From Candidatus Dormiibacterota bacterium (lineage in GTDB: Bacteria > Chloroflexota > Dormibacteria > Aeolococcales > Aeolococcaceae), in NCBI GenBank assembly GCA_003162415.1, contig PMOL01000005.1, positions 62,001-126,000 on the forward strand: a stretch of 64,000 bases of DNA, written 5' to 3'. The translations under genes and the position numbers were made by a program. Of this stretch, positions 7,879 through 16,710 are shown in pieces; position 1 is the first letter of the stretch, and the number at the start of each line of letters is the position of its first letter. The notes beneath the pieces are model-generated. The model did not search any database. It was not told the origin of the DNA and was given only the letters and a program-made list of their open reading frames with translations.

Positions 7879-8574
7879 ATGGCTGAAAAGCGCGCCGTCG
7901 TGGTCGTTTCGGGTGGTCTCGATTCCACGACGATGGCCTACTCGCTTCGAGCCCAGCGGTACTCGCTGGTCGCCATCTCCTTCGACTATGGACAGCGTCA
8001 CCGCAAGGAACTCGCCTTTGCGGAGCAGATGGCGGCAGGCCTCGATGCACCCTGGACGCTGATCGATCTCCATGCGGCCGGGCTCACCAGCTTGCTCACC
8101 GGGTCGGCGCTGACCGATGAGACCGTGACCGTCCCCGACGGCCACTATGCCGACGAGAGCATGAAGATCACGGTGGTGCCCAATCGCAACGCGATCATGC
8201 TCAGCATCGCGTGCGCGCTTGCGGTCACACGCGAAGCCGGTGCAGTTGCATTCGGCGCGCACACCGGTGATCACTTCATCTACCCGGACTGCCGTCCTGA
8301 ATTCGTGCGCGCGTTCGAGACGATGGTGAACGTCGCAGTCGAGGGTCTCGCGAGCATCGAGATCCTGACGCCGTTCCTGTCGATGACCAAGGCCGACATC
8401 GTCAAACTCGGTGCTGAGCTGCATGTTCCCTTCGAACGAACCTGGTCCTGCTACAAGGGTGGTGCGTTGCACTGCGGCACATGCGGGACCTGCTACGAGC
8501 GCCGTGAGGCTTTTGCGCTCGCGGATGTAGCCGATCCGACGGTGTACGAGAGCGAATCCGCGATCGTCCTCTAG
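7879..8574 (+). CDS. queC: 7-cyano-7-deazaguanine synthase QueC
   Basis: 231 residues. VVSGGLDSTTMAYSL is the PP-loop (SGGxDS) that activates carboxy-deazaguanine with ATP, and SFDYGQRHRKELAFA is a QueC hallmark. The C-terminal CYKGG...CGTCGTC cluster supplies four cysteines for structural zinc. QueC makes preQ0 for queuosine in tRNA or for 7-deazaguanine DNA modifications. The partners QueD, QueE and FolE are not in the window, so the end product cannot be told from context. A dyad at 7757-7781 lies in its upstream region. Confidence 0.95.
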   Translation: MAEKRAVVVVSGGLDSTTMAYSLRAQRYSLVAISFDYGQRHRKELAFAEQMAAGLDAPWTLIDLHAAGLTSLLTGSALTDETVTVPDGHYADESMKITVVPNRNAIMLSIACALAVTREAGAVAFGAHTGDHFIYPDCRPEFVRAFETMVNVAVEGLASIEILTPFLSMTKADIVKLGAELHVPFERTWSCYKGGALHCGTCGTCYERREAFALADVADPTVYESESAIVL

Positions 8575-8683
8575 TGTCGAATAAAGGCTGAGGGAAATCC
8601 CAGAAAGCTCCAAGAACCAGTGGAGGGCGAGCCCCTAGCGTCGTCAGTGTCGAATCAACAACCGCTGACACAGGAGCACTGAC

Positions 8684-8869
8684 ATGAACACCACGGAAAT
8701 CCTTCTGAACATCGACCTCGCGGCCGGCACCACCGCACTCGTAGCACTCGGAATGGTTGCGGTGCCAAACATCGACCGCATCCGCGCATTCAAGCGCGCG
8801 CTCACTCGTCGCCCTCTGCGTCATGTGCGCGAACGGCGTCTCGTGGTGAACGGCCTCAGCAGGTCGTAG
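8684..8869 (+). CDS. 61-residue hypothetical protein
   Basis: The ATG is preceded by CAGGAG with 6-7 nt spacing. The protein opens MNTTEILLNIDLAAG, has a moderately hydrophobic stretch (TTALVALGMVAVPNI) and ends with a very basic tail (RAFKRALTRRPLRHVRERR). It is followed by a strong terminator at 8912-8946, which supports it as a separate small transcript. The product may be a membrane-associated or nucleic-acid-binding peptide. No family recognised. Confidence 0.55.
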   Translation: MNTTEILLNIDLAAGTTALVALGMVAVPNIDRIRAFKRALTRRPLRHVRERRLVVNGLSRS

Positions 8870-8911
8870 GGCGCAGCCGCGCGACAGAATGCACCTCTAT
8901 CCCCTCATGAG

Positions 8912-8946
8912 AAAGGGCCGCCTCCAGCCGTTGGAGGCGGCCCTTT
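8912..8946. terminator. Bidirectional intrinsic terminator
   Basis: A perfect 15-bp stem (8912-8926 with 8932-8946; arms AAAGGGCCGCCTCCA and complement) with a 5-nt loop. It has A-runs on the left and T-runs on the right, so it works in both orientations. It separates the convergent genes ending at 8869 and 8977. The same GGGCCGCCTCC core recurs at 17082-17112. Confidence 0.85.
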
Positions 8947-8976
8947 CGAGTCTCTGAGCACCCGGGAGTGGGCCGG

Positions 8977-9372
8977 TCAGGCGAGGGCGGTCGGCAACGG
9001 TCCGGCCTTCCGCTCAACCTTGGTCGCGAGCTGGCGCGGCGTCACATCAGCCTTGACGAGGAATTCGAGCGCTCCGAGGCGCAACCCGCGCTCTCGCAAC
9101 TCTGGATCGCTGTAGTTGCTCAGGATGATCACGGGGATCTGCGCCGTCTCGCGCATAGCGCGCAACCGCTCGAGCACCTCGAAGCCGTCGAGCTTCGGCA
9201 AACGCAGGTCGAGGTAGATGAAGTCGGGCAGCTCAGCCAGCGCCAGCCGCACACCGTCTTCCCCATCGCACCCGACCAACACCGCGTAGCCCTCTCCAAC
9301 CAGTCGAAGGCGATACATCTCGGCAGCTTCGGCGTCGTCCTCGATGACAAGGACCTTCACAGTCTCCTCCAC
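8977..9372 (-). CDS. Single-domain response regulator
   Basis: About 131 residues from a GTG (MEETVKVLVIEDD) with GGAGG 8-9 nt upstream; the frame also allows an ATG at 9396. It is a stand-alone receiver domain: acidic pair IEDDAEAAEM, phospho-acceptor aspartate in FIYLDLRLPKLDGFEVL, the conserved threonine position occupied by serine in PVIILSNYSDPEL, and lysine in EFLVKADVTP. There is no output domain, so it acts by protein-protein contact like CheY or Spo0F. It is divergent from the aquaporin gene around a perfect palindrome, and no histidine kinase is adjacent. Confidence 0.9.
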   Translation of the reverse strand: MEETVKVLVIEDDAEAAEMYRLRLVGEGYAVLVGCDGEDGVRLALAELPDFIYLDLRLPKLDGFEVLERLRAMRETAQIPVIILSNYSDPELRERGLRLGALEFLVKADVTPRQLATKVERKAGPLPTALA

Positions 9373-9447
9373 CCTGGTGCCCTCCTCATAACTCATATCT
9401 ACAGCGCCGCCGCGGGCCGATCGCAGATTCATCAGGAGTTCTCGGCT

Positions 9448-9465
9448 CGGTACGCTAGCGTACCG
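9448..9465. promoter_or_regulatory. Perfect 18-bp palindrome, candidate operator
   Basis: CGGTACGCTAGCGTACCG is identical to its reverse complement. It lies between the response-regulator gene (minus) and the aquaporin gene (plus). TAGAAT at 9473-9478 is a plausible -10 box ending 8 nt before the aquaporin ATG at 9487, which would make that transcript nearly leaderless and put the palindrome over the -35 position. This is a typical place for a repressor or activator site. Confidence 0.55.
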
Positions 9466-9486
9466 GGGGCCCTAGAATCAAGCGCC

Positions 9487-10305
9487 ATGGCTGCGTCTGG
9501 TCGCGCCTTGCAACCGATGGTGCGGTCACCGTCACCCAGCGACTCCGAAGCTCCTGACGAACAGCGCTGGGTTCGAGAATTCAGTGATCCCTCGCGGGAA
9601 TGGCGCCGTCTGTTCTCGGAGTTGCTGGGGACATTCCTCCTCGTCCTCGCCGCGGCGGGAGCGGGTGTCACCGCATCGGCCACAGGCATTCCCATCTCCC
9701 GGACAGCCGCTGTCACCGCGCCCGGCCTCACGGTGATGGCGGTCATTCTGTTCATGGGCAAGGTTGGCGGCGCCCACCTCAACCCGGTTGTGAGCCTGGC
9801 GTTCGCCCTTCGCTCAGAGTTCCCGTGGCGCAAGGTGCCCGGCTACGTGCTCGCGCAGGTTGCAGGCGGCCTGATCGCCTGCCTCTTCCTGTTGGCGGCG
9901 GTTGGCCGGCCCGGCACGTTGAGCGCCACGATTCCCGCCACCGGGCTCGGCGATTTCCGCGCCATGCTTGTCGAGGCGGTGCTCACCCTAGGTCTGGTGA
10001 GCGTGATTCTCGGCACGGCGTCAAGTGCACAAAACGTTGGTGGTTTGTCCGCTGTGGCTGTGGGTGCCTACATCGCGCTTGCAGGATTGTGGTCGAGCCC
10101 GCTGAGCGGCGCGTCGATGAATCCGGTGCGCTCATTCGCGCCCGATCTCGTCCGTGGGGACCTGACGCACACCTGGGTCTACGTTGCCGGCCCAGTCGCA
10201 GGAGCGCTGTTGGCGGTGCTCTTCGCAGTGCTGCTTCGGGGCCGCGGCGGTGACCCCAATGCGAGGCGAGCCGCCGAGGGAGACGCCCCTGCTCCGGGGC
10301 GCTGA
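9487..10305 (+). CDS. MIP-family aquaporin / glycerol facilitator
   Basis: 272 residues. A hydrophilic N-terminal 40 residues precedes six membrane helices and two NPx half-helices: AHLNPVVSLAFA after helix 2 and ASMNPVRSFAPDLV after helix 5, both with intact NPV. The residues around the second NPV (SMNPVRSFAPD) are typical of water-type MIP channels. The frame is open upstream, but the ATG at 9487 follows a good -10 sequence and is the first sensible start. Convergent with the XRE-MEDS gene, whose stop is 4 nt away. Confidence 0.9.
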   Translation: MAASGRALQPMVRSPSPSDSEAPDEQRWVREFSDPSREWRRLFSELLGTFLLVLAAAGAGVTASATGIPISRTAAVTAPGLTVMAVILFMGKVGGAHLNPVVSLAFALRSEFPWRKVPGYVLAQVAGGLIACLFLLAAVGRPGTLSATIPATGLGDFRAMLVEAVLTLGLVSVILGTASSAQNVGGLSAVAVGAYIALAGLWSSPLSGASMNPVRSFAPDLVRGDLTHTWVYVAGPVAGALLAVLFAVLLRGRGGDPNARRAAEGDAPAPGR

Positions 10306-10308
10306 GCA

Positions 10309-11064
10309 TCACTCCAGGGTCATCAGGAAGTCCGCCGGGTTTTCGTAACTCGGATTCGTGACCACGCCCGCGCCGGCAACTTCGGGGTGCGTGCGACGCG
10401 CGTTGATCAGCACGCTGTCGGGCAAGGAGCGTGTGTCGTAGCTGCAAACAATGGTTGCCGGAGATGATGCAAACGAGAGATTGATCACAGACTCGTAGCG
10501 GAACCATTCCGCCAGCTGCGTCTCGGATAGCCCGGTCCACACCGGCTCTGCGATGATGCGAACCCAGGGAGCACCACGTGCGAAGCGCTCCCGCACGAAC
10601 GTGCGATATCCGCTCGCCGCATCGCGGAGGGAGCTGTACCACTCCGCCGCGTCCAGGAACTCGACGTGCCGAGCATCGTCCCCAAGCGCGCCACGTACAA
10701 GGCTCATGTGACGCTTCGCCGTGACCATCAGGAGACAGTCAGAGCGCGCGATCCCCTCCGTGAGAAACGGAATCGCGGTCGCCAGATACTCGTCGTCGGA
10801 CCCATACTCGAGGATCCGGTGTTTCAGGAGCCCGGGGGAGACCGTGGCTGCGCCGCCCACGAGGTAGTCGACGCTGACCCCGAGTGCACTCGCGAGCGCA
10901 ACCAGGCTGCTGGCACGGACCTCCTGGCGGCGGCCGGATTCAATCTGCGTGATCGCCGCGACGCTGAGGCCCGAGTGATACGCGAGCGCTTCGCGGTTCC
11001 AGCCCAAACGCTCGCGCGCTGACTTGAGCGACTGCCCGACTCGAGACGTCCCCATGTTCTCCAT
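10309..11064 (-). CDS. XRE-type regulator with MEDS (DcmR-like) sensor domain
   Basis: About 251 residues from MENMGTSRVG; upstream codons in the same frame have shadow composition. Residues 7-65 are a helix-turn-helix of XRE type (GQSLKSARERLGWNREALAY, then HSGLSVAAITQIESGRR). Residues 85-245 (YGSDDEYLATAIPFLTEGIA, WYSSLRDAASGYRTFVRERF, WVRIIAEPVW) match the MEDS domain of DcmR-type regulators, a RecA-like fold thought to sense small organic ligands. It is divergent from the PAS-LuxR gene at 11157. Signal unknown. Confidence 0.8.
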   Translation of the reverse strand: MENMGTSRVGQSLKSARERLGWNREALAYHSGLSVAAITQIESGRRQEVRASSLVALASALGVSVDYLVGGAATVSPGLLKHRILEYGSDDEYLATAIPFLTEGIARSDCLLMVTAKRHMSLVRGALGDDARHVEFLDAAEWYSSLRDAASGYRTFVRERFARGAPWVRIIAEPVWTGLSETQLAEWFRYESVINLSFASSPATIVCSYDTRSLPDSVLINARRTHPEVAGAGVVTNPSYENPADFLMTLE

Positions 11065-11156
11065 TTTCCACTCAAGGTACGAGCCGACTTGCAGAGAGAG
11101 TTCTGGTATTATGTCACATGACGCCGTCAATTGACTGAAACGGAGCAAACCGAGCC

Positions 11157-12308
11157 GTGGGCGACTCGCGCAAGGAAGGAGCTTTGGACCACGCCAGCCA
11201 ATCCACAGAGAGGGCCGATCGTCACGCTCGCTGGGTCGCGATGTGGCGGGAGGCGGTTCGCACGAGCCACCTGGCGATTGGCCTCGTCCAACTTTCCACG
11301 ACGCGCTTCGTCGAGATATCGGATAAGGCGGCGGAGCTTTTCGGGACAACGCCCGAAGCGGGAGTCGGCCTTGACTACCTTTCGGTCTCGGAACGCCCGC
11401 AGGAGGCCGCTCAGACCTTCCGGTTGGTCGGGGAGCGGATGCTCGACGGGATCCGGGGCCGGCGCCGCTTCAGGAGGGCGGATGGCTCCAGCGTCGAGCT
11501 GCAGATCTCGGGTTGGGCTGTTCGTTCCAGCAACGGTCCCGACCTCGGGCTCCTGATCGCCTCCGAGGTTTCAGAAGCCGACAACGCAGCCATCGGTGGA
11601 GACGTCGTCGCCCCCAATTCTCGGAGCAGGCCCGGCTTCGACTTTGACGACGTGCAGATCACGCTGAATGACCACTGGTGCATCGCGTACGTCAGTGCGA
11701 ACGCCGGCACGGTCCTTGGACGACCCGCTCGCGAGCTGCTCGCGTCGTCCATCCTTGAGCTCACGCACCGGGATGACCTGGCCGCCCTGCTCCTGGCGTT
11801 CGCGCGGGCAACCACCGACAGGAGCGCCGATGTTCGAATTCGGCTCCGCAAAGACCGCAGCTGGCGAACGGTTCAGGCTGTGATCGCCGCCCTCGAGGGC
11901 GACGGCAGCTTGCCCTTCTCGTTGATCGCCATGCCGTCGGTCGAGCCCTACGCACAGGACTCCACCGGGACCAGCCAGCTCGCCGGGCACCTCCGGCGAA
12001 TTGCAGCGCAGATCGAGGCAGCGGGCGCCCTCGCCCCCCTCATCGAAACGGCCGCGCACCTGGCTATTCCAGCCGCTCCCGAGCTGTCGCCGCGCCAGTG
12101 GGAGATCGCATCTCGCTTGCTCGGCGGAGAGCGTGTGCCGACCATCGCCGCGGAGATGTACCTGAGCCAGGCCACGGTGCGGAACCACCTGAGTGCGATC
12201 TTCCAGAAGTTCGGAGTGCATTCCCAGCGGGAACTCCTCGCTCTGTGGCGCGGTGGGGTGAGAAGGCCCATCCCACCAGGAGATACGCCAATTAGTCACC
12301 GGCTGTGA
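11157..12308 (+). CDS. PAS-PAS-LuxR transcriptional regulator
   Basis: 383 residues from a GTG start. Two PAS-like domains lie at about 30-130 (LAIGLVQLSTTRFVEISDKA...GLDYLSVSERPQ) and 165-265 (WCIAYVSANAGTVLGRPA...LELTHRDDLAALL). A C-terminal LuxR helix-turn-helix is at 315-370 (LSPRQWEIASRLLGGERV, MYLSQATVRNHLSAIFQKFG). There is no receiver domain, so regulation would come from the PAS domains binding a ligand or partner. It is divergent from the MEDS regulator and sits before a c-di-GMP enzyme, in what looks like a sensory cluster. Confidence 0.85.
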   Translation: MGDSRKEGALDHASQSTERADRHARWVAMWREAVRTSHLAIGLVQLSTTRFVEISDKAAELFGTTPEAGVGLDYLSVSERPQEAAQTFRLVGERMLDGIRGRRRFRRADGSSVELQISGWAVRSSNGPDLGLLIASEVSEADNAAIGGDVVAPNSRSRPGFDFDDVQITLNDHWCIAYVSANAGTVLGRPARELLASSILELTHRDDLAALLLAFARATTDRSADVRIRLRKDRSWRTVQAVIAALEGDGSLPFSLIAMPSVEPYAQDSTGTSQLAGHLRRIAAQIEAAGALAPLIETAAHLAIPAAPELSPRQWEIASRLLGGERVPTIAAEMYLSQATVRNHLSAIFQKFGVHSQRELLALWRGGVRRPIPPGDTPISHRL

Positions 12309-12478
12309 TCGGCGAAGGGCAATGGGAATCACGTCGTCGCCGTGACACTCCGTCTATACCGGCGTGATACGTCGTCTACGGCGATGCGACCAGTGGGGGC
12401 CCACACTGGTTTGGATGACGGCTGTCAGCGAGTCGCATCGGTTCACACCAACTCCTTCGCGACTCGACTTCGGGCTCC

Positions 12479-14599
12479 ATGACTGACGTGGTACGAAGGC
12501 TCAACCCAAGCAGACTGGCCGCTCACGCTGCGGCCCTGCAGGAAGGGAAGCATCTCTACGAGTCGCTCTTCGAGCGCAGCGCAGTCGGGCAACTCGTCAT
12601 CGACGTCCCGTCGTTCCGAATCGACGTCGTCAACAAGGCGTTCTGCGCGATGGTGGGATTCGGCGTCGACGAACTGGTCGGCGAGGACATCGCCGTGATA
12701 TTTCCGCTCGGACAGAGCCCGGCCAACGATATCCTCGAGCGGGTCAGCGACGCAGCGTCCGAAGGATATGTCGCGCAACGATTTCTCCAGCGCCGGGACG
12801 GCACCATCCTTCCTGCGCTCGCCACCACCGCAGTGATGCGCGATGACGATGGTCGAGCCTTTCGACTTCTCGTCAGCCTTCAAGATCAAACCCGGCAGCG
12901 GGCATCCGACAACCTGGAGTGGCGCAGCCAGGCGCTGATCGATGGCGCGATCGCGGCACTGCCCATGACCTTCACGGCTTTCGACACCAACCTCCGGTTC
13001 ACGTATGTTGCCGGCGGCCTGTCGCAACACGGAACGGTTCCCGAGGTATTCATCGGGAGACACGTGCGCGAATTCACGTCGCACCGACCAACGCTTGTGG
13101 CGCTTCGAAATGCTCTCCTGGGATACGAGTCGACCACGCGGACGGTGGTGGATGGTGAGACCTACCTCAGCCTGCACGGACCCATACGCGACGACGCCTC
13201 CACGGTGATCGGGGTCATCTCCGTCTCGACCAACGTCACCGCCGAAGTATCCGCCGAGGCAACGCGCCAACAAGCTGAAGACCTTCTGCTGTTCATCGCG
13301 CAACACGATCCTCTTACCGGGCTTCCCGGCCGTTCGGCGCTCATCGAGCACCTCAACACGATGGCCTTCACCGAGCAAGGCCCAGGGTCGCTGCTTCTTG
13401 TCGACATTGACGATTTCAAGCTCATCAACGAAGGCATGGGACTGCCTGCGGGCGATGCAGTGATTCTGGAGGTGGCCAGTCGCCTGTCGAAAGCATTTCC
13501 GGGGGCGGTGGTCTCGCGAAACGGCGGCGACGAGTTCGCGGTGGTCCTTCCTGCTGACTCCGTGCCGGCCGATGCCACGGCCGCAGCTGAAGTCATCCGC
13601 ACCGTGCTCGGCGCGGATATGGATGTGGACGGCCGTCTGCTCAGGGTGACCGCAGGGGTGGGGGTTGCAATCAGACAGATGGTCGGAGCGTCGTCGACGC
13701 TCATCGGCAATGCTGACTGGGCGTTGTCCCGGGCCAAGGATGCGGGCATTGACCAGTGCCGCGTGTATGACCGAGCCATGCGTCTGGAGGCGGAGAATCG
13801 ACTCGTCATCCAGGCCGGACTGCGCGTTGCGCTCATGGCCGGCCAGCTCACCGTCGCGTATCAGCCCATCGTCGATCTCGGTCGCCGCCTGACGGTCGGA
13901 TCCGAAGCCCTGCTCCGGTGGACTCATCCTGATCGCGGGGCAGTCGCGCCGGGGGACTTCATCCCGATCGCCGAGCAGAGCGGGCTGATCATTCAGATCG
14001 GACAGTGGGTGATGACCACCGCGTGCGGGGATGCTCGATCGCTCCAGCTCGAGCACGGAATCCAGCTCTCGGTGAACATCTCGGTGCGACAGTTGACGGG
14101 TGGCATGTTCTGGGATTGGCTCGAACAGGTTCTCGAGCAGACCATGTTGCCGCCGACCGCGCTGACGGTCGAGGTGACTGAGAGCGTGCTCATGGATGAT
14201 GTCCCGCACATTCGACAGACGTTCGAGCGGTTGCACTCTGCCGGAGTCAAGGTGGCGCTCGACGATTTCGGCACGGGGTATTCGTCACTCGCGCGTCTGA
14301 GCAGAGTCCCTGTCGATGTGATCAAGCTCGATCGTGCTTTCGTCACCGACATCGACAAGCGGATGGAATCGCGCCATATGGCATCCGCAATACTGGGATT
14401 GAGCTCCGCAATCGGAGCGACCATGATCGCCGAGGGCATCGAAACCGAGGCTGAGGCCGCAACGCTGCGCGACCTCGGCTGCGGTCTCGGCCAGGGGTTT
14501 CTCTTCGCCCGCGCCATGTCCATTGCTGATCTCACCGATCGCGTTGCACTGGAGGCTGCCACTGAACGAGCTCGTGACGTTCCGCCTAGGTCCGCGTGA
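12479..14599 (+). CDS. PAS-GGDEF-EAL cyclic-di-GMP enzyme
   Basis: 706 residues. A first PAS domain lies at 25-130 (YESLFERSAVGQLVIDVPSF), a weaker second PAS at 150-255, GGDEF at about 270-430 with intact RNGGDEFAVVL, and EAL at about 445-695 with GSEALLRWTHP, NISVRQL, DDFGTGYSSLARL and KLDRAFV. Both catalytic signatures look complete, so it could make and degrade c-di-GMP, with one activity often dominating. There are no transmembrane helices, so it is a cytosolic sensor. The start was chosen as the ATG before VVRRLNPSRL. Confidence 0.92.
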   Translation: MTDVVRRLNPSRLAAHAAALQEGKHLYESLFERSAVGQLVIDVPSFRIDVVNKAFCAMVGFGVDELVGEDIAVIFPLGQSPANDILERVSDAASEGYVAQRFLQRRDGTILPALATTAVMRDDDGRAFRLLVSLQDQTRQRASDNLEWRSQALIDGAIAALPMTFTAFDTNLRFTYVAGGLSQHGTVPEVFIGRHVREFTSHRPTLVALRNALLGYESTTRTVVDGETYLSLHGPIRDDASTVIGVISVSTNVTAEVSAEATRQQAEDLLLFIAQHDPLTGLPGRSALIEHLNTMAFTEQGPGSLLLVDIDDFKLINEGMGLPAGDAVILEVASRLSKAFPGAVVSRNGGDEFAVVLPADSVPADATAAAEVIRTVLGADMDVDGRLLRVTAGVGVAIRQMVGASSTLIGNADWALSRAKDAGIDQCRVYDRAMRLEAENRLVIQAGLRVALMAGQLTVAYQPIVDLGRRLTVGSEALLRWTHPDRGAVAPGDFIPIAEQSGLIIQIGQWVMTTACGDARSLQLEHGIQLSVNISVRQLTGGMFWDWLEQVLEQTMLPPTALTVEVTESVLMDDVPHIRQTFERLHSAGVKVALDDFGTGYSSLARLSRVPVDVIKLDRAFVTDIDKRMESRHMASAILGLSSAIGATMIAEGIETEAEAATLRDLGCGLGQGFLFARAMSIADLTDRVALEAATERARDVPPRSA

Positions 14600-14640
14600 T
14601 AAGACGTCTATTCCGTTGATGCCACATAGCGCCCAAACTG

Positions 14641-15501
14641 GTGGTCGATGGCGCCCGCACGTACAGACGACAGCCGGTGCGACGCGATGATAAGACGGAC
14701 CTGCCGCCGAACCGTCCTCGGTTGCTGCTTGTAGTCCGGAATCCGCGCTCTCTATTTGGCAGGCTGAACATAACAGGCACTGACGGCATACCCCAGCGCG
14801 AGAATCGCATTCTCGCCGCCCTTCCCGTGGTGGAACGACTGCAATTGTTGGAGGCGGCGAGCAGCGTCACTCTCGAGGTTCGAACCGTGCTGTTCGAACC
14901 GGGTGGCCCGATTGACGCTGTCTACTTCCCGACCGACGGGGTCATCTCACTGGTCACTCCGCTGTACGGCGGTGCAGTCGTCGAGGTGGCCACCATCGGC
15001 AACGAGGGAATCGTCGGAGTTCCTCTCGTCCTGCCGGTCGGCGGCTTTGCGGTTCGAGCCATCACGCAGGTTGCCGGCCATGGCCTTCGGCTCGAGGCCG
15101 GTGTCTTCGTCGAATGGCTCGGGCACAGCCGCGCCTTCCAGACGCTGGTCGAACGGTATACACAGGCGCTGTTCGGGCAGATCGCTCAGGCGGCGGCGTG
15201 CAATCGGCTCCACTCGAGTGAGGAGCGCCTCAGCCGCTGGCTCCTGATGAGCCACGACCGTGTCGAGGCGGATGACTTCATGATCACGCAGGAATTGCTT
15301 GGGCAGATGCTCGGGGCCCGGCGCTCAACAGTGTCGGTCTCCGCCGGCATCCTTCAGCGCGCTGGCCTCATCAGGTACACACGAGGACATGTGACCATCG
15401 TCGACCGGGATGGCCTGGAGAGCGTGTCCTGCGAGTGCTACGCGGTGATCAAGCGGGAGCTCGATGGGGTCTCGCTGAGACCGCTGCACCCTGACGCCTG
15501 A
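14641..15501 (+). CDS. Crp/Fnr-family transcriptional regulator
   Basis: Up to 286 residues from a GTG; the first 45 or so are low-confidence and the real start may be later. The cyclic-nucleotide-binding-like domain includes VLFEPGGPIDAVYFPTDGVI and VATIGNEGIVGVPLVL. The C-terminal winged helix is LLMSHDRVEADDFMITQELL, then GQMLGARRSTVSVSAGILQR. The family form with FPTDGVISL and a shifted GNEG motif usually lacks the cAMP-contact Arg/Ser, so cAMP binding is doubtful. It lies downstream of the c-di-GMP enzyme and could be co-regulated with it. Confidence 0.85.
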   Translation: MVDGARTYRRQPVRRDDKTDLPPNRPRLLLVVRNPRSLFGRLNITGTDGIPQRENRILAALPVVERLQLLEAASSVTLEVRTVLFEPGGPIDAVYFPTDGVISLVTPLYGGAVVEVATIGNEGIVGVPLVLPVGGFAVRAITQVAGHGLRLEAGVFVEWLGHSRAFQTLVERYTQALFGQIAQAAACNRLHSSEERLSRWLLMSHDRVEADDFMITQELLGQMLGARRSTVSVSAGILQRAGLIRYTRGHVTIVDRDGLESVSCECYAVIKRELDGVSLRPLHPDA

Positions 15502-15554
15502 CGGTCGACGTACTCTTTGCGGCGTCGTCCACTCGCCCTACCCAGGGGACTGCC

Positions 15555-16202
15555 ATGAACACTGATCAACTGAGAGCCGCCCTCGACGCCGCACTTGCCG
15601 ACCGCCAGCTCCTCACGCATCCCTTTTACCTTCGCTGGGAGGCGGGAACGCTGCAGCCCGGCGAGCTCGGTGCGTATGCCGCGCAGTATCGCTACTTCGA
15701 AACGGCGCTGCCCAGCCTGCTCCGAGGCATGCTCAGCCGCCTTCAGCCGGGTCCAGCCTCCGACCTCGTGTCGCAGAACCTCGCCGATGAGGAAGGCAAC
15801 CCGGAGCCGCACGTCGCTGCGTTCGCCCGTTTCGCGGACGCGGTCGGCGCGGAGAACGCGCCAGCCACCGTTGGCACCGAGAGGCTTCTCGACGCCTATC
15901 AATCGCTCACCGCGTCGAGCGGCGCCGAAGGATTGGCCGCGGTTGTCGCGTATGAGATGCAGGCACCCGGGATCGCCTCGTCCAAGGCGAGCGGACTGCG
16001 CCGGCATTACGGGATCGATGTGACCGGCACGTATTTCTGGGATATCCACGCGACCATGGACGTGGACCATGCGCAGTGGGGGATCGAGGCGCTGGCAGCC
16101 CTCGACATCCCGGAACGCCGGGTTGTCGGGGCTGCGCGCGCCGCCGCCGATGCCTGGTGGGCCTTCCTCGACGATCGGGAGTCAGCGGCACCGCAGGCGT
16201 AA
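15555..16202 (+). CDS. CADD/TenA-like heme-oxygenase-fold protein
   Basis: 215 residues starting MNTDQLRAALDAALADRQLL. The all-helical TenA/PqqC-like fold is seen in LLTHPFYLRWEAGTLQPGEL, then YAAQYRYFETALPSLL, NLADEEGNPEPHV and YEMQAPGIASSKASGL, with FWDIHATMDVDHAQWG near the end. Conserved Glu and His residues match the di-metal site of CADD-like oxidases, which can make p-aminobenzoate from an internal tyrosine; other relatives act in pyrroloquinoline or thiamine metabolism. Substrate not established. ATG preceded by CAGGGGA. Confidence 0.8.
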   Translation: MNTDQLRAALDAALADRQLLTHPFYLRWEAGTLQPGELGAYAAQYRYFETALPSLLRGMLSRLQPGPASDLVSQNLADEEGNPEPHVAAFARFADAVGAENAPATVGTERLLDAYQSLTASSGAEGLAAVVAYEMQAPGIASSKASGLRRHYGIDVTGTYFWDIHATMDVDHAQWGIEALAALDIPERRVVGAARAAADAWWAFLDDRESAAPQA

Positions 16203-16230
16203 AAGCGGACCGCCTCCAGGCGGGCGGCAG

Positions 16231-16710
16231 TTACTTCGCCGCGACGTCGGCGAATCGGCGGAGATAGAGCGGCCATCCGGACTCGCCGTCCACGCCGTCG
16301 CGGACCGCGTCCCAACCGTTGCCGTGGCGGTCGAGGTTCCGGTGCTCGAGCTCGACGCGTGTGCGGTTCGGCGTCTCGGCGATGAATCGCACGTCGACCT
16401 CGCTGGTTTTCTCGATGTCCGTCTCGATCTGCCACTGCGGGCTGATATCCCAGCTGATCACGACTCGGTGCGGCGGCTCGTACGCGAGCACCCGCGCCCA
16501 GCGACACTCGCTGCCGTCGACACCCCTGTCGTAGACATGGCCGCCCTCGCGCGCCTCGAAGATCGTCTCCGCGATATCCACGCCAAGGATGTTGTGCTCG
16601 GGCGGCTTGAAGCTCCCGAAGCCCGTTGTGAAGACCGAGAACGCGCGCTCGATCGGCGCCTCGACGACGATCTCGTGGCGGATGGACGTTGCTGCTGCTG
16701 GCGTGGTCAT
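16231..16710 (-). CDS. SRPBCC / AHSA1-type protein
   Basis: 159 residues starting MTTPAAATSIRHEIVVEAP. The Bet v 1-like START fold is recognised by IVVEAPIERAFSVFTTGFGS, EAREGGHVYDRGVDGSE, VLAYEPPHRVVISWDISP and a C-terminal helix with GWDAVRDGVDGESGW. Proteins of this type bind hydrophobic ligands; many are paired with an ArsR regulator, as here, where its ATG overlaps the end of the upstream arsR-type gene by 4 nt. A role in stress or ligand scavenging is only inferred. Confidence 0.88.
   Translation of the reverse strand: MTTPAAATSIRHEIVVEAPIERAFSVFTTGFGSFKPPEHNILGVDIAETIFEAREGGHVYDRGVDGSECRWARVLAYEPPHRVVISWDISPQWQIETDIEKTSEVDVRFIAETPNRTRVELEHRNLDRHGNGWDAVRDGVDGESGWPLYLRRFADVAAK

Noticed and set aside
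8968..9486. Upstream extension of the aquaporin frame
   Set aside because: It runs antisense through the response regulator; the ATG at 9487 with its -10 box is the sensible start.
12443..14236. 597-codon frame antisense to the GGDEF-EAL gene
   Set aside because: It is rich in Arg/His with no folded-domain pattern; the plus strand encodes complete PAS, GGDEF and EAL domains.
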